From Bacteroidales bacterium (lineage in GTDB: Bacteria; Bacteroidota; Bacteroidia; Bacteroidales; UBA932), in NCBI GenBank assembly GCA_017502125.1, contig JAFVVN010000047.1:1-64000 (forward strand): a stretch of DNA of 64,000 nucleotides, in the 5' to 3' direction. Below, piece after piece: positions 28,603 to 36,592 of the stretch. The notes under the pieces were generated by a model, which had not been told where the DNA came from, did not search any database, and was given only the letters and a program-made list of their open reading frames with translations. The stretch's first letter is position 1; each line of letters starts with the position of its first letter. A program made the position numbers and the translations under genes.

Positions 28603-29685
28603 TTATTCCGCAGCCTTGAGGCGCTCTGCATTCTCGGCAATCTGAAGCTGGTCAAGAACATCCTGAATGGCTCCATCCATGAACACAGGAAGATTGTACA
28701 TCGTATAGTTGATGCGGTGGTCTGTCACACGCGACTGAGGATAGTTGTATGTGCGGATCTTCGCTGAACGGTCACCTCCCGCCACCATGGTCTTACGCTT
28801 GGCTGAAATCTCGGCGAGATATTTCTCATACTCCATGTTGTACAGACGGGTACGGAGTTCGGCGAGAGCCTTGTCGAAGTTCTTGAGCTGGGACTTCTCG
28901 TCCTGACACTGAACCACGAGACCTGTAGGGATGTGAGTGAGTCGGATTGCGGAATATGTCGTGTTCACTGACTGTCCGCCAGGACCTGAAGAACAGAATG
29001 TATCCTTGCGGATATCATTCATATTCAACTCGATATCGAATTCGTCAGCCTCAGGAAGGACTGCAACTGAAGCGGCAGAAGTGTGGACACGGCCCTGGGT
29101 CTCTGTCTGAGGGACACGCTGAACGCGGTGCACTCCGGACTCATATTTCAGGACTCCATAGACACCCTCTCCGGACACCTTGCAGACGATTTCCTTGAAT
29201 CCGCCGGCAGCGCCTTCGGCCTGATTGGTCACCTCAAGTCTCCAGCCACGTGTCTCGACATATTTCGAATACATGCGGAAAAGGTCGCCGGCAAAGATGG
29301 CAGCCTCATCACCACCTGATCCTCCACGGATCTCGAGGATGGCGTTCTTGCTGTCCTGAGGATCGGCCGGTATGAGAAGAAGCTTTATCTTCTCCTCCCA
29401 TTCAGGAAGGGTAGGTTCTATCTCAGCGATCTCCTCCTTGGCCATTTCCCTGAGGTCCTCGTCCTTTTCATTGGCGAGGATGTCCTTGGCCATCTCGTAA
29501 TTCTCGAGTATCTTCTTGAATTCGTTTCCGGCTTCAAGGATAGGCATAAGTTCCTTATATTCCTTGTTCAGCTGAACAAACCTCTTCATATCTGCTATTA
29601 CCTCAGGATCTGAAAGCTGCTCCTGAAGTGAATCGAATTTCTCCTGAAGGCCCAACACCTTCTCCAAAAGTGAATTATCTGCCAT
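28603..29685 (-). CDS. prfA: Peptide chain release factor 1
   Basis: Recognises UAA and UAG and triggers peptide release. The tripeptide anticodon P192-Q193-T194 (VPQTET) marks RF1 rather than RF2 (SPF). The catalytic GGQ is at 236-238 (SGPGGQSVNTTYSAIR). 360 aa, full length. A -7-like TATATTTG is just upstream, within the short gap to tcdA. Confidence 0.97.
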   Translation of the reverse strand: MADNSLLEKVLGLQEKFDSLQEQLSDPEVIADMKRFVQLNKEYKELMPILEAGNEFKKILENYEMAKDILANEKDEDLREMAKEEIAEIEPTLPEWEEKIKLLLIPADPQDSKNAILEIRGGSGGDEAAIFAGDLFRMYSKYVETRGWRLEVTNQAEGAAGGFKEIVCKVSGEGVYGVLKYESGVHRVQRVPQTETQGRVHTSAASVAVLPEADEFDIELNMNDIRKDTFCSSGPGGQSVNTTYSAIRLTHIPTGLVVQCQDEKSQLKNFDKALAELRTRLYNMEYEKYLAEISAKRKTMVAGGDRSAKIRTYNYPQSRVTDHRINYTMYNLPVFMDGAIQDVLDQLQIAENAERLKAAE

Positions 29686-29723
29686 AAATTTCTGTTAAAT
29701 CGCGCAAATATAGTAAAAATATT

Positions 29724-30452
29724 CTATTTAGAATTCATCAGTCCCAGGATGACTGCCTGAGCACAGACACAGCCGAATACGGCAGGGATATACGATATGG
29801 TCCCGACCTGGGATTTCTTGTTGCGGTCCTCGCACGGAACTATGGATTCCCTGTCCGGAAGCTCCTCGGAAAAGACCACCTGGAAGCCCTTCTTTATGCC
29901 CATATGTCTGAGACGCTTGCGGACTATATATGCCAGCGGACAGTTGAAGGACTTGGAGACATCGGTCAGACGGACCTTGGTGGCATCGAACTTGGCTCCG
30001 GCTCCCATTGAAGAGACCAGAGGAATTCCGCTGTCCATGCAGTACTTGATCAGATGGAGTTTGGGAGAGAGGGTGTCTATCGCATCCACAAGAAAGTCAA
30101 TCCTGTATGCGCCAAGCACATCCCCGGCCTTCTCAGCCTCAAGATATTCCGGAATTATTGTCAGGTCCAGTTCAGGATTTATGTCTTTCAGACGTGCTGC
30201 GAGGACCTCGCACTTGGGCTTGCCGACAGTGGAATCCAGGGCAAGAAGCTGACGGTTCTTGTTGGTCAGGGACACGTCATCGCTGTCCAGTATGATCAGG
30301 TGACCGACTCCGGCACGGACAATCATTTCTGCAGCATAGCCTCCCACACCGCCTACTCCGATGACCGCAACCGTGGAATTGCGGAAATGCTCGAGCATAT
30401 CCTCCCCCACCAGCATGGCTGTCCTTTCCTGCCAATCGTATATCATATCCAT
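29724..30452 (-). CDS. tcdA: tRNA threonylcarbamoyladenosine dehydratase
   Basis: E1-like (ThiF/MoeB fold) ATPase that cyclises t6A37 of tRNA to ct6A. ATP-binding loop GVGGVGG is at residues 32-38, followed by the DSDDVSLTNKNRQ block. The conserved 'SMGAGAKFDATKVRLTDVSKS' region, typical of TcdA, is near 144-164, and the C-terminal IPAVFGCVCAQ is a likely membrane-associated helix. 242 aa is the short form. Six bases downstream of mazG; same strand. Confidence 0.92.
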   Translation of the reverse strand: MDMIYDWQERTAMLVGEDMLEHFRNSTVAVIGVGGVGGYAAEMIVRAGVGHLIILDSDDVSLTNKNRQLLALDSTVGKPKCEVLAARLKDINPELDLTIIPEYLEAEKAGDVLGAYRIDFLVDAIDTLSPKLHLIKYCMDSGIPLVSSMGAGAKFDATKVRLTDVSKSFNCPLAYIVRKRLRHMGIKKGFQVVFSEELPDRESIVPCEDRNKKSQVGTISYIPAVFGCVCAQAVILGLMNSK

Positions 30453-30458
30453 TGTTGT

Positions 30459-31277
30459 TTAAAGACCTTTGGCCTTGCCTTCATCCCAGATCGCGTCCAT
30501 CTCGGCAAGAGTCATATCCTTGAGGTTGCGTCCCTTGCGGATGGTCTGCTCCTCGAGATATGTGAAACGGCGGCGGAACTTCGCGCAGGTGCGCTCAAGG
30601 GCGGTGTCAGGATTCAGGCCATAGAGTCTGGCCGCATTCACTGTCGCGAAAAGGAAGTCACCGAGCTCCTCTTCGGCGCGGTCATAGGCTGCCTTGCGCT
30701 CCTCATCGCTCTGAGCAGCTGCCATAGCATCGAGTTCGGCCTGGTATTCTTCCATCTCCTCCTTCACCTTGTCCCAGACCTGCTCCTTGCGTTCCCAGTC
30801 AAAGCCCACTCCACGAGCCTTGTCCTGCATACGATAAGCCTTCAGGAGAGGAGGAAGGCCGTCAGGCACACCGGAAAGGACCCTCTTGTTGCCGTCCTTC
30901 TCTGTGATCTTGAGCATCTCCCACTGCTTGATCACGTCTTCCGCGTCACCCACCTGAGCTGTCGAGAAGACATGAGGATGACGATATATGAGCTTGTCAC
31001 ACAAGAAGTTGATCACATCCACTATGTCGAAATGCTGTTTCTCCTCGCCGATCTTGGCATAGAAAAGGACATGAAGAAGAACATCGCCAAGTTCCTTGGA
31101 CAGTTCCCTTTCCTCACCCTTGAGGATGGCGTCGCTGAGTTCATATACTTCTTCTATGGTCTGCGGACGCAGAGACTCGTTGGTCTGCTTGCGGTCCCAT
31201 GGACATTTTTCCCTGAGTTCATCAAGAACTTCTATGATGCGGGCAAAAGCCTGCTGTTTTTCCTGTAGTGTATGCAT
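30459..31277 (-). CDS. mazG: Nucleoside triphosphate pyrophosphohydrolase MazG
   Basis: House-cleaning enzyme that hydrolyses (d)NTPs to monophosphates. The ATG at 31277 (MHTLQEKQQAFARIIEVLDELR) is chosen because the reading frame continues upstream only as the antisense of the CoA-transferase gene. Two MazG modules: EEVYELSDAI...KELGDVLLHVLFYAK (about 40-80) and a C-terminal EEMEEYQAELDAM...EELGDFLFATVNAAR (about 168-216). 272 aa, normal. A TAACTTTG -7-like element at 31286-31293 would make the transcript almost leaderless. Confidence 0.93.
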   Translation of the reverse strand: MHTLQEKQQAFARIIEVLDELREKCPWDRKQTNESLRPQTIEEVYELSDAILKGEERELSKELGDVLLHVLFYAKIGEEKQHFDIVDVINFLCDKLIYRHPHVFSTAQVGDAEDVIKQWEMLKITEKDGNKRVLSGVPDGLPPLLKAYRMQDKARGVGFDWERKEQVWDKVKEEMEEYQAELDAMAAAQSDEERKAAYDRAEEELGDFLFATVNAARLYGLNPDTALERTCAKFRRRFTYLEEQTIRKGRNLKDMTLAEMDAIWDEGKAKGL

Positions 31278-31334
31278 AATGGGGACAAAGTTAGCAAATC
31301 TGAGAAAAATAACTATCTTTGACGAGATAATCAC

Positions 31335-32648
31335 ATGATCATGACCAAAGAAATAAAATTCGTTTCGGCCGAGGAGGCTGTCAAGGTCGTCAAGTCGGGC
31401 GACCATGTGCATCTCAGCAGCGTTGCAAGTGCCCCAAGGGTGCTGATTGAAGCTCTTTGCGCCAGAGGTGACAGGGGTGAACTTCAGGATGTCCGCATAC
31501 ATCATCTGCATACCGAGGGTCCTGCGCCATACGCAGATCCGAAGTATGACGGAATCTTCTTCCATCAGGCATTCTTTGTCGGAGCCAATGTCCGCAAGGG
31601 CGTCCAGGCCGGCTACGCAGACTATATTCCGGTCTTCCTCAGCGAGACCCAGAAGCTGTACCGCTGCGGAGCCCTGCGCTGCGATGTGGCGATGATCCAG
31701 GTATGTCCTCCGGACAAGCACGGATATGTATCTCTCGGAACATCCGTAGACGCGACCCTGGCTGCCATCGAATGTGCCAAGACTGTCATCGCCGTGGTGA
31801 ACCCGAATGTGCCGCGTGCATGGGGACAGGCTATGATTCCGCTCGATATGATAGACATCTTCGTGGAAGGCAACGAGCCGCTTGAACCGGCACACTTCAG
31901 CGCGCCGAACGATATCGAGATCGCGATCGGAAAGCACTGTGCCGAACTCATCGACGACGGAGCCTGCCTGCAGATGGGTATCGGAGCCATTCCTAACGCT
32001 GTCCTTGCTCAGCTCGGAAACCATAAGAACCTCGGAGTCCACACAGAAATGTTTGCAGACGGAGTGCTGGAACTTGTGGAGAAGGGAATCATCAACGGAG
32101 CCAACAAGGTGACCGACAAGGGCAAGCTGGTTTCCACCTTCCTCATGGGCTCGCAGAAGGTCTATGACTTCATAGACGACAACCCGATGGTGGCGATGAT
32201 GGACGTAGGATACACCAACGATCCATTCGTGATTGCACGCAACCCTAAGATGACCGCCATCAACTCGGCTGTCCAGATTGACCTCACCGGTCAGGTATGC
32301 GCCGATTCAATAGGAACCCGGTTCTACTCGGGAGTGGGAGGCCAGGTGGACTTTGTCTATGGAGCATCACTCGCTCCTCAGGGCAAGGCGATTATAGCCA
32401 TGCAGTCCACAACCAACAAGGGTGGAAGCAAGATCGCTCCGGTCATCATTGAAGGCGGCGGAGTTGTGACCACAAGACCGCATGTGCATTATGTGGTGAC
32501 CGAATTCGGAGCCGTGGACCTCTACGGAAAATCAATGCAGGAACGTGCCAAGCTGCTCATCAGCATCGCACATCCAGACCATCAGGAGTCACTCGACCGT
32601 GCAGCGTTCGAACGCTTCGGACCGCACTATCACGGAGTGAAGATATAA
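31335..32648 (+). CDS. Acetyl-CoA hydrolase/transferase (4-hydroxybutyrate CoA-transferase-like)
   Basis: Family I-type CoA-transferase of 437 aa that swaps CoA between short-chain acids, probably in acetate, propionate, succinate or butyrate metabolism. The catalytic glutamate is E238 (GVHTEMFADG). The CoA-binding glycine loop GVGGQVDFVYG is near 337-347 and the late GGGVVTTRPHVHYVVTEFG block is intact. The start is ATG 31335, or 31341 (MTKEI) as alternative. Probable promoter: TTAG (31291-31294), 19 bases, TATCTTTG (31314-31321). Substrate preference cannot be read from sequence. Confidence 0.88.
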   Translation: MIMTKEIKFVSAEEAVKVVKSGDHVHLSSVASAPRVLIEALCARGDRGELQDVRIHHLHTEGPAPYADPKYDGIFFHQAFFVGANVRKGVQAGYADYIPVFLSETQKLYRCGALRCDVAMIQVCPPDKHGYVSLGTSVDATLAAIECAKTVIAVVNPNVPRAWGQAMIPLDMIDIFVEGNEPLEPAHFSAPNDIEIAIGKHCAELIDDGACLQMGIGAIPNAVLAQLGNHKNLGVHTEMFADGVLELVEKGIINGANKVTDKGKLVSTFLMGSQKVYDFIDDNPMVAMMDVGYTNDPFVIARNPKMTAINSAVQIDLTGQVCADSIGTRFYSGVGGQVDFVYGASLAPQGKAIIAMQSTTNKGGSKIAPVIIEGGGVVTTRPHVHYVVTEFGAVDLYGKSMQERAKLLISIAHPDHQESLDRAAFERFGPHYHGVKI

Positions 32649-32671
32649 TTTTTCCCTTTGAACAGATAGTT

Positions 32672-32731
32672 CCCCGTATGAGGTCTGCCACAAGGAGTTA
32701 AGGTTTATGCTCCGATCGCGCTCATACGGGG
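32672..32731. terminator. Inverted repeat downstream of the CoA-transferase gene
   Basis: Perfect 11-bp arms 38 bases apart. TACGGGG recurs at 32743-32749. It may end transcription of the CoA-transferase gene, or belong to the repeat cluster beside the transposase. Confidence 0.5.
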
Positions 32732-32879
32732 ATTTTGGATTATACGGGGAGTTGGAGCAGACGGGAGGCGGAGCTAACGAGGGGTGAAGCAGACGGGAAG
32801 TTTGGATCAAAAAACGAGGCGATTTTTCGTTTGAAAACCCGTTTTTCACTGAAAAACGCCCCAAAAACGTCTTTATCCG

Positions 32880-32915
32880 GAGTTACAATCAAAGAAACAC
32901 GTGATTTTTTGATTG
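32880..32915. repeat. Dispersed palindromic element, copy 1
   Basis: GAGTTACAATCAAA followed by inverted TTTGATTG: arms CAATCAAA (32886-32893) and TTTGATTG (32908-32915). Shares the 5' block GGAGTTACAATCAAA with the two copies beyond the transposase gene. Confidence 0.75.
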
Positions 32916-32970
32916 AAACTGCTTCGGTCCTCTTCTATCCGCAGACCAGACAATCCCCTTTTCGTCAGAA

Positions 32971-33050
32971 CACTTCCGGCCACTTCCGGCAAGGGTACTT
33001 CCGGCAAGGGCACTACTAACAAGGGCGCTACTGGCAAAAACACTTCCGGG
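32971..33050. repeat. 15-bp degenerate minisatellite
   Basis: Four consecutive 15-base units from 32981 (consensus CACTTCCGGCAAGGG; units at 32981, 32996, 33011, 33026) with partial units at both ends. Third and fourth units are diverged. In one frame it would read TSGKG-type repeats, but no supported gene contains it. Confidence 0.8.
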
Positions 33051-33086
33051 CCACACAACAATTACAGAGTTTTGTCACCCGGCCAT

Positions 33087-34013
33087 TCATCTCCGGGGAT
33101 ATGAGGTGGCGAGGCAGCGGAGGGCTTGGGATTCACTGACGAAATGGTTCTGACTTAGATAGTGGATTGCGTCAGACAATTCATGGTCGTTCAACACATA
33201 TACTGACGAGCGACCGAGATCGGGGACTATCTGTCTGTCGATTATCGAGCAGACTTCCATGTCTGACATCGACCTCCTTGAACGGCCGTATTCGTTTGAG
33301 AGCATCTTGTCCAAAGAGTGAAGGGATATTCCATTCTCTATCAGGCCAAGAGTGACAGGAGGCTGCTGAGTCCTGTCCTTTTCCTGCTCCGCCCTCCATT
33401 CCTCACCAGAGAGACGATTCATATAATAGATGTAGGTGCGAGGAGTCAGGAACATATTTTCCACCTCAGCAACGTCGATGACGCTTTCTCTAAAATATAC
33501 TCCGGACTGGGTCATCTTATAGTTAGGCGGGTATGAACTCAGACGTGGCAGATGCTTGTAATATGATTTCTCTGGGAGGAGAGCTTCATCCAGCCACTTG
33601 CCAAGTTCCTTCCTGAAATACACATTGGCAGAAGAGAAACGATATCCGAAAGGTGTCGAGGACAGGCCGTGATGAAGAGGGTTTCTCAGAATATAGCATA
33701 TGGCCGCCAGGATATGGTAGACACCCTCCAGTTCCAGGACGAAGGGAAGTTCTTCTCCCAGGCGGCCCTGTCTGCCGTACTTACTGTTGAAATATCGTGT
33801 ATACATCAGCCAGGCACGGGAGAACAATTCCATAGGGTCATCTGTCCGGACACCGAGATGAGCATGAGTGGACATCTCTGCATCAGCCAGCAATACAGAA
33901 TCAGTCTCATGGATAGCAAGCGCGATGCAGTTGAATAGTCTGTAGTAGTCCTCTTCCGAACGGCAGATCAGTTCGTCTCCACCGGATATACAAATATGAT
34001 ACGGTTTGCGCAT
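33087..34013 (-). CDS. IS200-like HUH transposase, REP-associated (RAYT) type
   Basis: Y1-family single-strand DNA transposase of 308 residues. The HUH motif is H50-A51-H52 in MSTHAHLGV, and the candidate catalytic tyrosine is Y107 in CYILRNP, the position matching Y115 of the E. coli REP transposase (from memory). RYFNSKYGRQGRL (about 73-85) is the usual middle block. The C-terminal 150 residues form an extra domain, probably DNA-binding, found in Bacteroidetes members. Such enzymes nick palindromic REP elements and are usually single-copy genes flanked by them. Palindromes occur on both sides here. The gene looks intact. Confidence 0.82.
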   Translation of the reverse strand: MRKPYHICISGGDELICRSEEDYYRLFNCIALAIHETDSVLLADAEMSTHAHLGVRTDDPMELFSRAWLMYTRYFNSKYGRQGRLGEELPFVLELEGVYHILAAICYILRNPLHHGLSSTPFGYRFSSANVYFRKELGKWLDEALLPEKSYYKHLPRLSSYPPNYKMTQSGVYFRESVIDVAEVENMFLTPRTYIYYMNRLSGEEWRAEQEKDRTQQPPVTLGLIENGISLHSLDKMLSNEYGRSRRSMSDMEVCSIIDRQIVPDLGRSSVYVLNDHELSDAIHYLSQNHFVSESQALRCLATSYPRR

Positions 34014-34140
34014 TTCGTTTTGTTTCTCACAAAACTACTTAATATCAACCGGACAGAGGCTAAAAAAAGAAATTACTATGATAAAAAAAGTGCAAAACGA
34101 ATAAAAAAAAAGAAAAATCTGCACCGTCTCGTCAGCTTTC

Positions 34141-34186
34141 GGGAATTACAATCAAAAAATCCGGCTATTTTTTGATCCAAACTGCC
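34141..34186. repeat. Dispersed palindromic element, copy 2
   Basis: GGGAATTACAATCAAAAAAT then its inverse: perfect 10-bp arms ATCAAAAAAT (34151-34160) and ATTTTTTGAT (34167-34176), 6-base loop. The right flank TTTTTTGATCCAAACT (34168-34183) is repeated in inverted form at 32799-32814, on the other side of the transposase gene. Confidence 0.85.
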
Positions 34187-34223
34187 TTTTCACGCGAAAA
34201 TAGCAGGTATTTGTCCGTTTTCG

Positions 34224-34260
34224 GGAGTTACAATCAAAAAATGACGCTGATTTTTGATTG
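34224..34260. repeat. Dispersed palindromic element, copy 3
   Basis: GGAGTTACAATCAAAAA: perfect 10-bp arms CAATCAAAAA (34231-34240) and TTTTTGATTG (34251-34260), 10-base loop. Same orientation as copies 1 and 2. Confidence 0.85.
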
Positions 34261-34342
34261 AGGCGACCCAACCAAGCGACCGAAAGGAGAAGATAGTAGA
34301 AGTTTACAAATGTAAGGAAGTCTGAGTGCCATCCCCAGCATA

Positions 34343-35377
34343 TCATTTCTTCTGATTCTGACGTTTTGTAAGCTCGCGCTGAAAGGCGCGGGCATTCTTC
34401 ATATGTGTGCTGTAGTCCACGGCAAAACGATGGCTGCCGTCAAAGTCCGGGCTCGCACAGAAATACAGATACTTATGTTTCTCCGGCGAAAGCACTGCCT
34501 CAAGACAGGCCTTGGGAGGGACATTGATCGGAGCCGGCGGGAGACCTGCATATTTATAGGTGTTGTATGGCGAATCCACCTTGAGATGCTTCTTGAGAAT
34601 CCTGTCGAGCTTGTAGTCGAAACAGAAGGCCACCGTAGGATCCGCCTGAAGACGCATCCCCTTGCGGTAGCGGTTCAGATAGACTCCGGCGATGCGAGGA
34701 TATTCCACAGCCTTCCTGGTCTCCCCGCTTACAATGGAAGCGACCACGGAAACCTGCATGGGTGAAAGTTTCTGAGCCTTTGCCTTGGCCATGCGGTCTG
34801 CGTTCCAGAAGGTGTCATATTCCTTTTTCAGGCGGTCGAAGATCTCCTCAACAGATGCTGTCCAGTACATCTGATATGTGTCAGGGAGAATCATCGCAAA
34901 GACATTCTCAGGAGTGAACCCATACTTGGCCAGAAAGTCTTCAGAATTGAGTGCATCCGCTATGGATGCAGAGTCTGCCATCATCTGAACTGCTATCTTC
35001 TTGGCCAGACGCTCCTTAGTGCGAATGGTGCCGGAAAGGGTCAGATTGCCAGGGGTCTGCCAACCGAAAACAAGCATTCTCGCCACATAGATGCTTGTGA
35101 ATGAGGGTTCTATGACATATCGGCCAGGCTTCATCTTGTCCGACAGTTCTTCCTTCTCGAAGCAACGCTCCAGGCTGCGTGGCCGGATGGCACCGGCACC
35201 GCTGACAAGAGAGTCGATCACTGTGCGGACAGGAGTGTCGGGGCGCACAAACAGGACATAAGGCTCAGTGAAGTTAGGACGCTTGTTGTCATTGTACCAT
35301 CGTCCGAAGAAAAAGCCGGCCACAGCACCTGCAAGGGCCATTGATGCCAGGAGGAGTATTATATGTTTTCTTTTCAT
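34343..35377 (-). CDS. mltG: Endolytic murein transglycosylase MltG
   Basis: Inner-membrane lytic transglycosylase that cuts nascent peptidoglycan strands. The start at 35377 (MKRKHIILLLASMALAGAVAGFFFG) gives one N-terminal membrane segment; the upstream in-frame ATG at 35422 adds 15 polar residues. YceG-like domain with catalytic glutamate E219 (ASIVSGETRK) and the conserved QADPTVAFCF, YNTYKYAGLPPAPI blocks. 344 aa. Sits downstream of another cell-wall gene on the same strand, about 100 bases apart. Confidence 0.94.
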   Translation of the reverse strand: MKRKHIILLLASMALAGAVAGFFFGRWYNDNKRPNFTEPYVLFVRPDTPVRTVIDSLVSGAGAIRPRSLERCFEKEELSDKMKPGRYVIEPSFTSIYVARMLVFGWQTPGNLTLSGTIRTKERLAKKIAVQMMADSASIADALNSEDFLAKYGFTPENVFAMILPDTYQMYWTASVEEIFDRLKKEYDTFWNADRMAKAKAQKLSPMQVSVVASIVSGETRKAVEYPRIAGVYLNRYRKGMRLQADPTVAFCFDYKLDRILKKHLKVDSPYNTYKYAGLPPAPINVPPKACLEAVLSPEKHKYLYFCASPDFDGSHRFAVDYSTHMKNARAFQRELTKRQNQKK

Positions 35378-35477
35378 GTTTTCAGTATTCAGATGTCTCG
35401 ACTCATTTCTGTCGCTCGACATGACAAGTCACTTTCAGGGGGGCGGTGAATGGGATCGCTTCCAGAAGAAGATGAAG

Positions 35478-36536
35478 TCACTTCCGAAGACGGATTATGT
35501 CGCCTTCACGAGGCACGAAACCCTTGTCAAAACCGTTCAGCTTAAGCAGACTGCTCAGCTTGACTCCATATCTCTGAGCCACTTCCCGCAAGGTCTCTCC
35601 TTCCTCCATCACATATTTGTCGATTCCCTTGGATGCAGTCTTCTTCTTGGGACGAAGATATACGACAGTGCCAGGAAGAAGTTCACGTTCAGCATTCAGG
35701 TCATTGTATTTCAAGATTTCACGCGCAAAGAGATTATGTGCAGCCGCAATGGTGGCATATGTCTCACCTTCAACAGAATAGACAAAAGGTACACCGTTCT
35801 GCTCAAAGACCTCACGTGAGAGAGAGAAGTGGAATTCCTCCCTCTGTCTTGAGGTGAGAGGCCTGGACTGCTCGATGACATTAGGCGACTCAGGAATCTC
35901 ATCCGGGAGGTCCTCGCCCTTGAATGTTATGACAGTCTTCTCCTTTCTGGACCTGTTCTCAGACTTATCCTTCTTATGCCTTGCAGTTCCCTCCACAGCA
36001 GTCCTGCCGTATGAAGCCGGCTTCCTGTCATATTCATGAAGGTCATAGTCCTCGATCAGCTTTATCAGTTTCTTCGGATAGGCCGGGTCTGTGGCATATC
36101 CCGCCTTCTTCAATCCATAGGCCCAGGACTTATAGTCAGTCACCTTGTAGTCGAAGAGGAACTTATACCTGTCACGGTAGCGTAGAAAATCTGAATGATC
36201 GCGGTAGGACTCGTATGGATGGCCATATTTCCTGAAGCACTCTCCCTTGGCATCGTCATCGTGATAGACACGTCCGCCCGTCCAGTTGTTATGGCATTTG
36301 ATTCCGAAGTGGTTGTTGCTTTTGCGCGCCAGTTCCGACAGTCCGTTGCCAGACTCCAGAAGTCCCTGGGCGAGGGTGATGCTGGCCGGCACACCGCTGC
36401 GGTACATTTCCGCAACCGCAAGAGCGGAATACTTTTCAATATATGCTTCCTGCGGGGACTTTTCTGCCGGAGCGCGGAAGGCAGCCAGAACAGTCAGCCC
36501 TATAAATATCAATAAAAAATGTCGTATCTTCTTCAT
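35478..36536 (-). CDS. Exported N-acetylglucosaminidase (GH73) with two LysM domains
   Basis: Peptidoglycan hydrolase of 352 aa. The start at 36536 gives signal peptide MKKIRHFLLIFIGLTVLAAF; starts at 36545 or 36581 are possible. Glucosaminidase domain about 30-170 with putative catalytic E61 (QGLLESGNGLSELA) and the FGIKCHNNW block. A basic linker follows (about 195-235), then two LysM motifs for glycan binding (about 252-300 and 307-352, the latter beginning DKYVMEEGETLREVAQRYG). Probably acts in cell separation or wall remodelling together with mltG. Confidence 0.9.
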   Translation of the reverse strand: MKKIRHFLLIFIGLTVLAAFRAPAEKSPQEAYIEKYSALAVAEMYRSGVPASITLAQGLLESGNGLSELARKSNNHFGIKCHNNWTGGRVYHDDDAKGECFRKYGHPYESYRDHSDFLRYRDRYKFLFDYKVTDYKSWAYGLKKAGYATDPAYPKKLIKLIEDYDLHEYDRKPASYGRTAVEGTARHKKDKSENRSRKEKTVITFKGEDLPDEIPESPNVIEQSRPLTSRQREEFHFSLSREVFEQNGVPFVYSVEGETYATIAAAHNLFAREILKYNDLNAERELLPGTVVYLRPKKKTASKGIDKYVMEEGETLREVAQRYGVKLSSLLKLNGFDKGFVPREGDIIRLRK

Positions 36537-36592
36537 TCCGTTCATTCTGTCGCGAAAAGACAAAGATACAACATTTTTCACTTTATCGTCAG

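Larger units (their letters stand above)
32649..33086. other. 438-base gene-free region rich in palindromes and tandem repeats
   Basis: No convincing gene. It contains a hairpin after the CoA-transferase gene (11-bp arms CCCCGTATGAG 32672-32682 / CTCATACGGGG 32721-32731), a 16-base inverted match to the other side of the transposase gene (32799-32814), a compact hairpin CGTTTTTC-ACT-GAAAAACG (32840-32858), one copy of a dispersed palindrome (32880-32915) and a 15-bp minisatellite (32971-33050). Confidence 0.85.
34014..34342. other. 329-base gene-free region upstream of the transposase gene
   Basis: AT-rich stretch (34060-34125) that may hold the transposase promoter, then two copies of the dispersed palindrome (34141-34176 and 34224-34260), then the end of mltG. 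No supported gene; short reading frames here are translations of the repeats. Confidence 0.8.

Noticed and set aside
30054..31268. 404-codon plus-strand reading frame
   Set aside because: It is antisense to tcdA and mazG, whose products match known families end to end; its translation has no recognisable domain.
31278..32042. 5' extension of the mazG reading frame
   Set aside because: The extra 255 codons are antisense to the CoA-transferase gene; MazG homology begins at MHTLQEKQQ (31277).
32971..33050. CRISPR array
   Set aside because: Units are 15 bp and directly adjacent, with no spacers and no cas genes.
32913..33104. 63-codon frame with TSGKG repeats
   Set aside because: It is the translation of the 15-bp minisatellite; no ribosome-binding site or homology.
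34152..34346. 64-codon minus-strand frame ahead of the transposase
   Set aside because: It translates the palindromic repeats and AT-rich flank; no signal of a real protein.
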